From: Riptortus pedestris
Taxonomy: Eukaryota > Arthropoda > Insecta > Hemiptera > Alydidae
Assembly: GCA_019009955.1 (NCBI GenBank)
Contig: CM032231.1
Location: forward strand, 92,401,001-92,465,000
Reading direction: 5' to 3'
Length of the DNA stretch: 64,000 nucleotides
The notes under the pieces: model-generated
What the model was told of the DNA's origin: nothing
The model's database searches: none
The model's input: only the letters and a program-made list of their open reading frames with translations
Shown: positions 36,830 to 48,239 of the stretch, one piece after another
How the letters are laid out: every line of letters starts with the position of its first letter
Numbering within the stretch: the first letter of the stretch is position 1
Position numbers and translations under genes: made by a program

Positions 36830-37207
36830 GGGGGCTGCGACAACTCATATATCGACCACATCTTTCGTCTAGCCCTGAGCCCACCGATCCTTCCGCTGCC
36901 CTCTTATCCATTCCAAAGTTGAATACTTAGTATAAACCTCGCACAACTATAAATGTACATTGAATGTTCATCTACGGCCCGGTTGCCTACCCCCATAGGG
37001 CTGTCTGACTTATATGCTTTCTAGGCTCCCGCTAATACACAAGCGCGGCGACTGTGTTGCTGAATGACACTATTGTGTCCTGTAAGCAAACTTATGGGCT
37101 AATTTAACATGAAATCATTCTCTTAACATGAATCGAACCTGCACCTTCAGCTCTTCCTGAAGGTAGTTGGTAGATAGATGGTTCCACGTTTTAGCCTACA
37201 CGGCCAC
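36830..37207 (-). mobile_element. tRNA-derived SINE, family 2
   Basis: On the minus strand the head reads TGGCCGTGTAGGCTAAAACG (A box, 37207-37188) and CAGGTTCGATTCATG (B box, near 37130-37141), spaced as in a tRNA of about 78 bases. The non-tRNA body, to about 36830, has no match elsewhere in the window, so its left limit is uncertain. Confidence 0.6.
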
Positions 37208-37215
37208 GATCACCC

Positions 37216-37247
<32 letters not shown>

Positions 37248-37982
37248 CTAGCTAAGGTACCCGGCTTCGCTTGGGAATCATTAGTCTGAATGTTGATGGT
37301 ATGTTTTATTATTATTATAACTACACTTTCCGTCTGGGCTAATAGTTTTGCCGTAAGGGTCAGGTAGGGGACTTATAGAATAGAAATTTTAATTTTGAAG
37401 AATAAATGAAAATTAGTCCTCTAATCAATCTCACTCCATTATTTGGCACACCATGAATAACTCAGATCATAATCATGGATAGCATTTATTATAATTAAAT
37501 TCATCTATAGTGTACATATTTCCTGCCAAAAACCAATCCCAGCATAACATTATATGCATAATAGTAAATGCGAGTAGAAAAAAAATACAACATTTCACAG
37601 GAAATTAGTTAATACATTTAACTGTGTCAGCCTACCGACAACTTCCACTCCCGCTTGAACATTGCTTGACTTAAATACCTATAGTTCATATTGGAACGAA
37701 ATATCGCTATTTTTAATTTCAGGTCTCCCTCATAACCCCCACTCCCGTTGGTCTCAGAGAATATTAATATAGCCTAAAGTCTAAGTTGGGCTAGTAGTAA
37801 TATACATACCAAGTTTAATAAAATTCGGTTCAGCCGTTTATGTGTGAAAAGGTAACAAACAAACAGACACCAAAAAAACATAATGCAGTTATGGTGTCTA
37901 TGACATGTGAAACGAATTTGTAACCTCTGTCTGTACATTGATTTTTTTATTTTCTGGAAATTCGTTTCACATGTCATAGACA

Positions 37983-37983
<1 letters not shown>
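37248..37983 (-). mobile_element. Helitron E, reverse, rearranged 5' end
   Basis: CTAGCTAAGGTACCCGGCTTCG is the reversed 3' end and is preceded by A (host T on the minus strand). The body is short. The 5' end is rearranged into an inverted repeat at 37893-37983. Confidence 0.8.
37893..37983. repeat. Inverted repeat at a Helitron 5' end
   Basis: GTGTCTATGACATGTGAAACG at 37894 recurs inverted at 37962-37983 around a 40-base centre containing TCTGTCTGTACATTG. The arms are the same Helitron segment in opposite orientation. Confidence 0.8.

Positions 37984-38066
<83 letters not shown>
37984..38066. repeat. (TA)n microsatellite abutting Helitron E
   Basis: TA units with one AGA interruption at 38020, followed by ACACACACATATATACATA. 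Confidence 0.95.
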
Positions 38067-38071
<5 letters not shown>

Positions 38072-38317
38072 TATATACATATAGTTTGAAAATGTAGTCA
38101 TACTGGGTCAATGAACAAAAACTTCTTTTCTTCTTTAAAACTTCTGTTTTATTTAAATCCCCAAACTGTTTAAACCACTCTGTCTCTTTATACAGGGTTT
38201 CCTTTCTATCTAAAATCACAATTTCAAATTTTTGTTAATTTTGAACTCTCTATTTACATTCATCCCTTATTATTATTCTCATAACTCACTTTTATGTTCA
38301 ACAAATACTTGCTAAAC

Positions 38318-38776
38318 CAGTATTTTTTTTTATTAACAAATAGGTCTTTTAATGTTAAAGTAGGATCGACTGTCTCTAGATCGTTTAACCAAGAACGTGG
38401 AGTCATTCAGGGAGGCGTACTCAGTACAACATTATTTCTTATAGGCATTGATTCAGTGCGCTTCAGCATACCACCAGATATAAAATATTCCCTCTTTGTG
38501 GACGATTTCTTCTTTTATATGTCATCATCAGATATAAATCTTCTACAAAATACCATGCAAAATACAGTGAGATTATTAGAAAGATGGAGTAAATGGAACG
38601 GCCTAAAATTTTCCACTGAAAAATCAAAATATATATTGTTTACAAAAAAAAGACGTACCCCCTCACTAAATATTACATTGGAAAATACACCTTTAAAGCA
38701 GGTAAAAGAAATTAAATTTCTAGGTAATATTTTTGACTCTAAATTAACATGGGTGCCACATATAAAAGAACTATAA
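38318..38776 (+). pseudogene. LINE reverse transcriptase fragment
   Basis: A palm-domain fragment of about 150 residues. The template-binding motif reads GVIQGGVLS where most LINEs have QGSVLSP. The active-site box reads FVDD, keeping both aspartates. LERWSKWNGLKFSTEKSKYILF and LKQVKEIKFLGNIFDSKLTW are the usual following strings. The frame ends at a TAA just before the next block. Confidence 0.85.
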
Positions 38777-38792
38777 TAAATCAAATAAAACA

Positions 38793-40023
38793 TTGAATTT
38801 TTTGAGAGTTCTTGGAAATAGCAAGTGGGGCGCTGACAGAAGTCTGATGCTAACCTTCTATAGATCTTTTACGCGCTCAATCCTAGATTATGGGTGTATA
38901 GCATACTCGTCTGCCAAACCCACAACTTTAAAAATGCTAGACACTATTCATCATGCAGGAATCCGCATTGCCACAGGAGCATTTAAATCCACTCCTGTTT
39001 TAAGCTTATGTGCTGAATCTGGTGAACCACCCTTAACATATAGAAGACAACTTCTAATTTCAAAATATGTCCTAAAAAGTATTTCATCAAATAGCCCATG
39101 TCTTAATTACATAAATAACCCTCTTTTTGAGACATACCAAACAAATCCTACAGCACAGAAACCCCTTATAATCAGATACAAAGAAACATTTACTGACATA
39201 CCTGAAATTCATATTTCAAACTACTGACAAAATGACTTTCCCCCTTGGACACTCAGTAATAAATTTGATATAAATATTTCCCTTTCTAAATACTCTAAAA
39301 AAGACCCCATTTCGACTACCACTATATAAAAGAATTCCAGGCATACACATTAGACCGGAGAGAGTCATATTTTATATTCACAGACGCATCCAAAACAGAC
39401 TATGGGACTGGGATAGCTGCAGTTGTAGGAGACAAAACTGTGCACAAAAAACTACATGACTACAATACAATATACACGGCAGAATTACAGGCTATACTCT
39501 TAGGACTAACGAACATCACAACTACTAAAAGAGACATAGTCATTTGTACAGAAGTTCAATAAAGTCACTTGAAGACATATACTCCACCAATCCCCTTATT
39601 ATTGAAATTTTTAACAATATTCATAGACTAAAAAAACACATTACTATTTATTGGTTACCCGGCCATGAGGGCATATCTCAAAGTGATATAGTAGACAAAG
39701 CAGCCAAACAATCAACTCAACTTGAACAAATAGATTTTTTGGACATAACTCACCAAGATGCTTTCACTCAAATAAGAAAACTCGTAATTAATGACTGGAA
39801 TAATTTATGGTATAACACTGACAGTAAACTTAGAGAAATCAAATCAAACACGCTCAACTGGACTTCAAGTAATAGACACTCTAGAAGAGAAGAAATTGTA
39901 CTTACACGCCTACGCACAGGACACACTAAACTAACACATTCATATCTAATGAGCAGACAAGATGAACCTATATGTCGCTACTGCAACAGAACGCTGACAG
40001 TAAAACACATACTAACTGACTGA
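38793..40023 (+). pseudogene. LINE RT C-terminus, RNase H and zinc motif, frame-broken
   Basis: Three blocks in different frames. The first (to 39227) covers the end of the RT and connection region. The middle block (39370-39540) encodes RNase H with FTDASK and the ELQA string, and breaks after CTE near 39550. The last (39544-40023) has WLPGHEGISQSDIVDKAAK and a CX2C...H motif, ending early at a TGA. No block has a genuine start codon. Confidence 0.8.
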
Positions 40024-40450
40024 ACACAAGTGAAAACGTACCCATGGCCCACAAATGTATGCGAACTACTGGCCTACAGTAGCCAATTTATAGATGATGT
40101 TTTTAATTATTTAAAAAATAATGGATTATTTGATGAAATATAAAAGCTTTTATCTATAATTATGAAAGTTATATATAGCAACCACTGTGGAATATAAGTT
40201 TTGCCTTCTTCCAGTTTAACTATTTATAGTTTTTCTTTTAGTTTTTTTTTGTTTGTTTTATGTTTATTTTGTTTTTGTTTCCTTTTGTTGTAAATATAGT
40301 AACAATTTATATTTAGTTTTGTCCATTTTATACATTTGTAAATGTTAGCTGTGCAAAAATTTTAATATTTATTTAATTTTGTGAAATTATATTTTAGCAT
40401 GTTAAAAGATGAATAGCCATTGTAGCGGCTTCTCAAATAAATAAATAATA

Positions 40451-41032
40451 AACCAGTATCGGCAAATTTACGATATACAATGTAATAAAAGTAAAAACTC
40501 CACATGGATTGAATAAACATTCACACTCATTATTCTGCCTAAATATTTCCTTAGTAATGCTACCTCAATAATGGTTCTTAATGACTATAAATAAATGTGA
40601 TTATTATTAATATTGTCAACGATATTTACAACAGTGCAGACGATTTAATCTGGAAATTTTGTTTAAAAAAGCTTCTAGGCCTAGGGGCTAAAAAATTCTA
40701 TAAGTTCGCTTTAGTTGCCAAATATTTAGGTATATGACCTAAACAATGAGAAGTGGAAATATAATAATTTTGTGCACATAAAAGCCTTGCCAAAAAAATA
40801 TCGTCATCATTCTGCCACTAACATTTTCCCGAGCTATAATCGGACACGTGGGATGGGGAAGGCGGGGGGGGGGTTAGACGGGGAGAATTTCGAAAGTTCT
40901 TAATATTATGCATCGCATCGAAAAGTTGTATAGATTGCTAGAATCAATCTAATTGCAAATGTAATGTTCTATAAATTCTGTTATGTACTTTTTTTTCAAT
41001 ACATTAAATATTAACCGTGATATTTCCATTTT
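40451..41032. other. No gene; HINE inner fragment at the right
   Basis: The left part is unassigned. Bases 40780-41030 contain Helitron- and HINE-like scraps, such as TCGGACACGTGGGATGGGG and TTAACCGTGATATTTCC. Confidence 0.4.
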
Positions 41033-41139
41033 AGCAGATTTCCCTTGAGGGAAATCAGCTATTGAGGTCGTACTCATGACGAGATTTTCGAAATTTTTCT
41101 TCAAATATCCATCGATGGTACCAAGGAGATGACGAATAA
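41033..41139 (-). mobile_element. HINE right arm, itself interrupted
   Basis: TTTAGCAGATTTCCCTTGAGG to GAGATGACGAATAA. The arm resumes at 41872 (AATGAGGTCCGTTC) after another HINE copy. Its other half lies beyond Helitron F, at 43440-43962. Confidence 0.75.
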
Positions 41140-41558
41140 AAGTCCGTCACGCAGGGGCTGCGTAAACTAAGCAGATTTCCCACGTGCAGTTTAACAATAG
41201 AGCCGAACAGTTAAGAAAACGGCCGACCTAGCATTTGGCGGGAAACTCACTCTCATCCGTTACCCGCCCCGATTTCATAAAAATGCCAATATCTCGCTTA
41301 ATATTCAAGATAAAGAATAAATATATATAACAATATTTATAATAAATTTAATTTGCAATAAGAATGATTCTATACAACTTTTCGGTCCGACGTATAGTAA
41401 CGGATTTCGAATTTTAGAAAATCCTTCCCTCTAACCCCCCCCCTCCCACTGGTCCGATTTCATCCATTAACGAACTTGATCTTTCTTTTTACATAAGACG
41501 ACTAAATAGAGAGTTTGGTAACGATCAAACAAAAATTGCGACCGCTTGAGCTGTAACA

Positions 41559-41617
<59 letters not shown>

Positions 41618-41871
41618 TTATATATATATATATATATATACTTATATATATATATATATAAGTATATATATATTTATATACTTTTTACGTCCTATATATA
41701 TATATATATATATATAAATATATAGATATATATATATATATATACATTTTTGAACGGACCTCATTTTCGTCATCTACTAGGTAGGATCGATGGACATTTG
41801 CAGAAAAATTTCGAAAATTCCTTCATGAGTACAACCTCAATAGCTGATTTCCCTTAAGGGAAATCTGCTAA
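41140..41871 (+). mobile_element. HINE-like element nested in another HINE
   Basis: Starts AAGTCCGTCACGCAGG and ends AAATCTGCTAA, inserted in the A-run of a right arm of its own family. The central TA-rich tract (41562-41745) is compound, with TATACTTA and TATAAATA interruptions. Confidence 0.87.
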
Positions 41872-41936
41872 AATGAGGTCCGTTCAAAACTGTATATCTA
41901 TTTATCTATCTATCTACCTATCTATCTATCTATCCA

Positions 41937-43439
41937 TCTATATATATAAATTGTAACCTCTGTCTGTACATTGTTTTTTTTTCTCGAAATTTCACGATAA
42001 CTTTTCGTTTCACATGTCATAGACACCATAACTGCATTTTGCTTCTTTGGTGTCTGTTTGTTGTTTGTTTGTTTGTTACCTTTTCACGCATAAACAGCTG
42101 AACCGAATTTTATGAAACTTGGTATGTATATTGCTACTAACCCAACTTAGCCTTTAGGCCATATTAATATTCTCTGAAACGAACAGGATTGGGGTTATAA
42201 GGGTGGCCTGAAATTAAAAATAGCGATATTTCGTTTCCTATTGGATTTTCTACAAATATGCACATTAAAAAAGTTGGTTATTTTGTTATTTAGAGTAACG
42301 TTTGTTAAATATACACTTTTGACGTATACGGAAGTATAAATGAGTTATACGCTAAAAACTATAACGGGAATCAATAATTTTATTTGGTACCAAAGACTCA
42401 ACCGAACTAAACAATACTCCGTATGTGAATTAGCACTAACTCCTTCATGGTAATAAGCTGTACCATTATTTCTAGGGGCTAGCAGGAGTGGGGGTTGTAA
42501 GAGAGGACTGAAATTAAAAATAGTGATATTTCGTTTCCTATTGGTTTTTTGGCAATTATGCACATAACAAAAGCTGTTTATTTTGTTATTTAAAGTAACG
42601 TTTGTTATATTCACTTTTGTTTTATAACAAAGTATATACGAGATATACACTAAAAAGCAAAGCGGGAGCCGACAGTTTTATTGGGCTCTAACAATTGAAC
42701 GGAACTTAACAAAACTCGGTATGTGTGTTAGCACTAACTCCTCCATGATAATAAGCGGTACCAACATTTCTAGGGAGGAGCAGGAGTGGGGGTTGTAAGG
42801 GAGCCCTGAAATTAAAAATAGTGATATTTCGTTTTCTATTGGTTTTTCGGCAAATACATAACGAACATGACAAAAATTGTTTATTTTGATATTTAGAGTA
42901 CCTTTAGTTATATTCGCTTTTGTCATATTCCAAAAATAAACGAGATATATACTGAAAACTAAAACGGTAGCCGACAATTGTATTAGGCACTAACGATTGA
43001 ACGGAACTTAAAAAAAACTTGGCATGTGAATTAGCGTTAATTCTTAAACGATTATAAGCTATATTACATTTTTTAGGTTCAAACGGGAGGGGGGGGGGGT
43101 TATAAGAGAAGCTTGAATTAAAAATGCCCAGTATATTACATTTTCTGTTCGGTTTTCAGTCACTGTTGCTCTTGGTACCGTATCAACGGAAAGGAAGTTT
43201 AATTCAATCATAGTTTCGCGGACAGAATACTTTCTATGATTATGAATTATATATTAAAAAAAAACTACAAGCACAGGAGATGGGAAATATAAAAATATTG
43301 TGGACAGAGAAGCCTTACATAACAAATAAATATTATTAACAAATCCACAACAACGAAAATGTTAAAATATTGTGGAAAGTAATGCTTGCCAAAAAAAATA
43401 CCATCATCATTAAACCTCAACCTTAGGTACCTTAGCTAA
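41937..43439 (+). mobile_element. Helitron F
   Basis: Starts TCTATATATATAAATTGTAACC after A and ends TACCTTAGCTAA before T, so both ends fit the Helitron A|T rule. The 3' hairpin is degraded. It sits in the (TA/TATC) tract of a HINE. Two or three internal subunits are present. Confidence 0.87.
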
Positions 43440-43962
43440 TATATATATATATTTGTCTGTTACCGCTCAAGCGGTCGCAATTTTTGTTTGATCGTTACCA
43501 AACTCGATATTTAGTCGTTTTATGTAAAAAGAAAGATCAAGGTCGTTAACGGCTGAAATCGGACCCGGGGAGGGGGAGAATTTTGAAAATTCGAAATATC
43601 TCCGTTACTATAAGTCGGGTGGAAAAAGTGTATAGAGTTCACCTTATTGCAAATTAAATGTAATATAAATATTGTCATATAGATTTATTCTCTATCTTGA
43701 ATATTAACCGAGATATTTGCATTTTTCAGTTTCCAGCCTTCAGTAAACCCCCACTTCTACTAGTATTATATAAACAATACTCTTTTATATATAAACCATA
43801 CCTAAATACTGATTATTATTAAAGCACTAGCTTTAGTAACTTGTTTTCAATAAAATTATATGTTACATTCAGATATATTTCATGAATTGTTTGTCTTTTC
43901 GGTATATCTATGTAGCGCTGGGAAATCTACTTAGTTTATGCAGCCCCTGCGTGACGAACGTT
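43440..43962 (-). mobile_element. Left half of a HINE split by Helitron F
   Basis: Resumes in (TA)n, then TTTGTCTGTTACCGCTCAAGC and ends GCCCCTGCGTGACGAACG. It complements 41033-41936. Confidence 0.75.
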
Positions 43963-44157
43963 TTCTTTCCTGTAAGAAGTTGGCAGAACTGTTTGTTTAC
44001 ATTTCAGATGCTTCCCTTGGGGATTTTTCTTATTATCGTTTGTATTTTTTCACTTAATATTCTCTGTGGAGTTGTTTTATCGGTATGTAGATTTATCTAT
44101 TGTTAAACCTCTCGCAGTAAATCAGCTTAGTTTACGCAGCCCCTGCGTGACGGACTT
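43963..44157 (-). mobile_element. Second HINE end, subfamily with a 'ggcaga' segment
   Basis: GTTGGCAGAACTGTTTGTTTACA then GCTTAGTTTACGCAGCCCC and GACGGACTT. A similar segment (GGTTGGCAGACCTGTTCGTT) occurs at 63928, showing a subfamily-specific inner region. Confidence 0.5.
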
Positions 44158-44727
44158 TTTTCCTTTTAGTAACTCAATAAGTAAAGAACTCAAGGTCCAG
44201 CTTAGATTTTATTATCATTGCATAATCTTCTTCGGTGGTAAACAGTAGGGAGCAGATAGTGAAAATACAATCAACATCGTGTCATATTCCTGCACGATCA
44301 TATGTCATAATGCTTAGCACATCCGTGACCGAGTTTTTTTTTTAAGTTGATTCTTCACCATTTGTAATTAATAGATGGAATATTTTGCTCTTAAATTACT
44401 ATGGCTGGAGCTCATATGACTGCAATATGTTTTTAATCAGAATGTAATCAGTTTGAAATCGCTTTTTATCAGTTCGTTGGGTTCAATTATGTCTTCTACG
44501 TTTTTAAACTTTATAAAAGGTTATTATTATGAAAACTTACACAAATGTCATTAGTATATTATCTTAATTGTACCTGTTTTCTAGACTATATATTGCAGTT
44601 TTTTGCCATCATCATGATTTTATCTATTATAGAATTAAATTATCTTAGGTTTATTTTATTTGTTTATGTTATTTATTATTGCCCAATTTGTGCTACGAAG
44701 GTTAATTGGGACGTCCTATGTATGTTG
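44158..44727. other. No gene seen
   Basis: AT-rich unassigned DNA. The frame at 44545-44760 is hydrophobic but runs into a Helitron fragment and is not credible. Confidence 0.4.
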
Positions 44728-44916
44728 TTATATTCACTTTTATTTTATAACAAAGTATAAACGAGATATACACTAAAAAGCAAAGCGGGAGCCGACAGTT
44801 TTATTGGGCTCTAACAATTGAACGGAACTTAACAGAACTCGGTATGTGTGTTAGCACTAACTCCTCCATGATAATAAGCGGTACCAACATTTCTAGGGAG
44901 GAGCAGGAGTGGAGGT
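44728..44916 (+). mobile_element. Helitron fragment, near-identical to 42611-42797
   Basis: About 187 bases match the second subunit of Helitron F with only a handful of differences. The fragment is bounded by unrelated sequence at the left and a reverse SINE at the right. Confidence 0.8.
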
Positions 44917-44921
44917 ACCTA

Positions 44922-45092
44922 AGCACTCTTTTCTAGCCAGGATAGGTCTAAGGATTTCATTTAATGAATTCATCACTAAATAAATTCCTTTGTCCAGGCG
45001 GGAGTCGAACTCTCCTCTCCAGGTTCATCATGTGAGATTAAGACCAACCAACGCCTTACCTCACATGGCTGAACTGAGCTCTGAGCTATATT
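44922..45092 (-). mobile_element. tRNA-derived SINE, family 1
   Basis: Minus-strand B box AGTTCGACTCCCGCC (about 45000-45014) and head GCCATGTGAGGTAAGGCG. The tail is truncated at TTTTCTAGCCAGGA. Confidence 0.78.
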
Positions 45093-45323
45093 AAATCATC
45101 TATTTTTACAAGTTATCCTATAAGATGAAATGTTTTAGAAGTTTTAGAAAAATTAAAAAATCTGATATGAAATACAAATTTCCTGTTATTGGATAACTTA
45201 TTTCCCTGTAAAAAAAAAAAAAAAATAATCCAAGATAATTGTGATCATAGCAATACCTATTTTAAATATGTCATTATCAGACACTCTTAAATCTCTAAGT
45301 AAATTTTTTAATTTTTTGAGATG

Positions 45324-45415
45324 GTATTGAGGTCATGCTCATGACGTGATTTTCTAAAATTTTCTTCAAATGTCCACCGATCCTACCCAGGAGATGACGA
45401 AAATGAGGTCCGTTC

Positions 45416-45477
<62 letters not shown>

Positions 45478-45829
45478 TTGTCTTTGTTGTTGGCTGGAAA
45501 TCGGACCTGGAATAATGGTTGATTATAGAGAGGGGGTGGGGAATTAGAAAATTCAAAATATCTGGGTTATTATGAGCCAGATCATAAAACGTTGTAGAAC
45601 CAATCTTGTTAAACTTTTGATTTTCTACTATTGTTGTTTTATGTATTTTTTGGTAACTCAAGTATTAAGGGAATTATTCGTAATTTTTTGTTTTCTGCCT
45701 TCATTACCTCCCTTCTTCTCGTCGGGTTTTTACATATAAATAGAGAATACGTGGTGATACGAGATAACAAGTGTTATATCAGCACTTGGGAAATCTGCTT
45801 AATTTACGCATCCCCTGCGTGACGAACTT
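45324..45829 (-). mobile_element. HINE-like element, diverged
   Basis: TATTGAGGTCATGCTCATGACG at the left and CCCCTGCGTGACGAACTT at the right, with (TA)n at 45421-45474. The outer palindrome is lost. Confidence 0.78.
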
Positions 45830-47340
45830 TTATTTCATAGCTATTAACTTAATTGTTGCCTGGTTTTTCCTTATTATTCCGCAATTTATGTTCTTAATTC
45901 TCCTCTTTTCCTTATTCCTCGTTTTCTTACTTGCTGATGGATTTTATCCCAAAGATGCTGTCTGGGATGTAGGGGGGGGGATTGGTGAAGGGTTTCCAGA
46001 AGGTAGGGTGTAATATATAAAAACCATTCATTAGTGTTTACAGCTTAGTTTTGCGGAAGAAGCTCCCTCCAATCCTAATTGTTTTCGCAATCTGTTTTAA
46101 ATTTTCCCTTAATATATTTATATACATGTATTGATACGAAATTTCTTTATTTACATACAACTTGTCTAGTCTTTTTTTACTCATTACTCCCCATGTATAT
46201 TATTACCTAATCCAAGATTTAAAATTTTTCATTTTCATTATTTCTTCACCACATATTTTTACGTTTATTAGATAAAAAAATATTGATTGTTGACTCGAAC
46301 GAAGAAATGAGTGAGTTCCAGAAACAAGATAGCTTCATCAAAGTTCTTTAGTAAAAACCAACCTACACGTATGATTTATTTGACTTACAAGTAGCTTTTC
46401 TCTTTGTACGCTGTCATAATAATTACATTTTTATGATTTATTTCGCATTGCTTGTGGTGTAACATTTACCCCGTAATCTAGAGATTTGACTTATTTTTCG
46501 CGTACTTAGCGTGTCCATGAAGAAACTAGAGCTTCTTCATGAACATGCTCAAGGTCGAATTTAGATTCGGCTGCCTTCCACTTTGTAGCATATTTGAAAC
46601 ATGCCAAAATTCTTCAAACCTTTTGATATTGCTAAATATTGTGAATGGACGTTTACACAAATTGTCCCAATTTCACCAATAGTTTTGATTTTCTTTCTCA
46701 GGCTCACCGTGAACTCCCGAATTGGCTTTTTCTAGCTACATTCCATTGGTTAAATATACACTGAACGGAGTTTCTATGAATTGGAATTTACCTGGTGCTT
46801 TTAATAAATAAGGACTATACCAATCAACTATTATTGTTTTTATTTGTTAATCTGGTGAAATAGATTTTGCAATTGGCAAGAACAAAGACGACCAAATAAT
46901 TCCATGAGCACGTGCGCAATATAATGTTTAGTATGAAATAAAAAATGCATGGCACTTATTATTCAGAAAACCGTATTGCTTAAGAAAGATTAATTCAGTT
47001 ATGATAATAATAGTATTGCAATAAAATACAATTAGCGTGTTTCATAAATTTTTCCTGGCCAGTGGACTTACCTCAACAGATAACTTTGAAGTCCCCTGAA
47101 GAGAGTTAGTTCCTTTCATGCTTTCAAGTCTCGCATGGATTTGGAATGTCTGTACTATACCTGTTAATGTACCTCTTCAAAATTATCAAGGGAGTTGCGT
47201 CTTCATTTTTTAACTTCCTATGTTGATCTCCTTGGAGGTCTTTGATGAACGGAGAACGTTAAATTGAAGTTGAGGTTTGGAATGTCCTAATTTAGAACAT
47301 CATCTTTCTTTCATAGCGAACACACACACACACATATATA
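45830..47340. other. No gene seen
   Basis: About 1.5 kb of unassigned DNA up to the mariner. Contains a short CACACACA-TATATATA run just before the mariner end. Confidence 0.4.
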
Positions 47341-48235
47341 TATGGTTGGGGAAAAAGTAATTTCGGTTTATCCCAATAGTCGCGTATCAAAGTCGCTTAT
47401 CTCTTGTAATCCTTATTCAGTGAAGCCATACTATACCACGTTTGAAAGGTCATAGTCCATAGAATATTCCAAATATCTCTACAGTTTCATTCATTTACTC
47501 AGTCAAACGTTATTGCGCTTTGAAAATGGAGATTCCAGAAGGCCATTTTCGTCATGTATTGCTTTTTTACTTCCGAAAAGGGATAAATGCAGCTCAGGCT
47601 CATCGAAAATTGTGTGGTGTTTATGGTGATGTCTGTTTATGTGAACGTCACTGTCAGAACTGGTTTGCTCGATTTTGTTCCGGACATTTTGACCTTAATG
47701 ATGAACCTCGCCCTGGCAGGCCAATTGTTGAACAAGTCGATGAAATTCTTCAAAAAATTGAGGTAGACCGACACATTTCATCTCGTGACATCGCTATGGA
47801 GCTAAACATCGACCATAAAACAGTTTTGACCCATTTACATAAGAATGGATACCAAAAGAAGCTCGATATATGGGTTCCACACGAATTAACTGTAAAAAAT
47901 TTAATGGACAGAGTTTCCATTTGTGGATCGCTGGTGAAACGAAATGAAATCGAGCCATTTTTGAAAAGAATGATTACAGGTGATGAAAAGTGGATCACGT
48001 ACGACAATAATGTGCGAAAAAGATCGTGGTCGAAACCCTGAGAAACTTCACAAACAGTGGCAATGCCTGGATTGACACTAAGGAAGGTGATGCTGAGTGT
48101 TTGGTGGGATTGGAAAGGCATTGTTCATCATGAGCTGGCCAAACCATTGATTCGACTCTCTACTGCCAACAACTAATATGGTTGAAGCAGGAGATTCAAG
48201 AAAAACGGCCAGAATTGATCAATAGATTCATTGTT
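47341..48235 (+). mobile_element. Mariner transposon, 3'-truncated
   Basis: The left end begins at a TA dinucleotide (47341-47342) followed by GGTTGGGGAAAAAGTAATTTCG, a mariner-type terminal sequence. The transposase reading frame starts at 47525. The sequence is recognisable to about 48235, just past the KRPELINR region. No matching inverted end was found to the right, so the third catalytic aspartate and right terminus are missing. It cannot move by itself. Confidence 0.85.
47525..48235 (+). pseudogene. Mariner transposase, frameshifted and truncated
   Basis: Mariner transposases cut and paste DNA at TA sites using a DD34D-type active site. Residues 1-110 hold paired helix-turn-helix DNA-binding domains (HFRHVLLFYFRKG, then RHISSRDIAMELNIDHKTVL) linked by a GRP-like hinge (DEPRPGRP). 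WVPHEL precedes ITGDEKWITYDN, which carries the first catalytic aspartate. After SWSKP at 48038 the frame shifts. The continuation, with a second-aspartate region (LSVWWDWKG) and a KRPELINR-like stretch, is readable in another frame to about 48225. The catalytic triad is incomplete. The HELT, GDEKW and WWDWKG strings make the family assignment firm. Confidence 0.9.
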
Positions 48236-48239
48236 TTTA

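Larger units (their letters stand above)
38294..40450 (+). mobile_element. I/Jockey-type LINE with RNase H, copy B (most complete)
   Basis: This is the longest copy of the LINE, 5'-truncated inside the reverse transcriptase. Bases 38318-38776 encode the palm: the QERGVIQGGVLSTTLF motif and the catalytic SLFVDD (usually YADD). Bases 38793-39227 carry the thumb-like YRSFTRSILDYGC and the CAESGEPPLTYRRQLL stretch. RNase H begins about 39375 with FTDASKTDYGTGIAAVV and ELQAILLGL. Bases 39544-40023 finish it and carry the zinc motif CRYCNRTLTVKHILTD. Frameshifts or stops separate the blocks, and the final TGA replaces a TGG that copy A retains. The 3' UTR ends in AAATAAATAAATAATAAA near 40450. The RNase H plus C-terminal CX2C points to the I superfamily. 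Confidence 0.87.

Noticed and set aside
37130..37207. A genuine tRNA gene on the minus strand
   Set aside because: A and B boxes are present, but no acceptor-stem pairing could be made with the flanks; the long body fits a SINE better.
47525..48041. Mariner transposase as an active gene
   Set aside because: Frameshift after the first catalytic aspartate and loss of the 3' part with the right inverted repeat.
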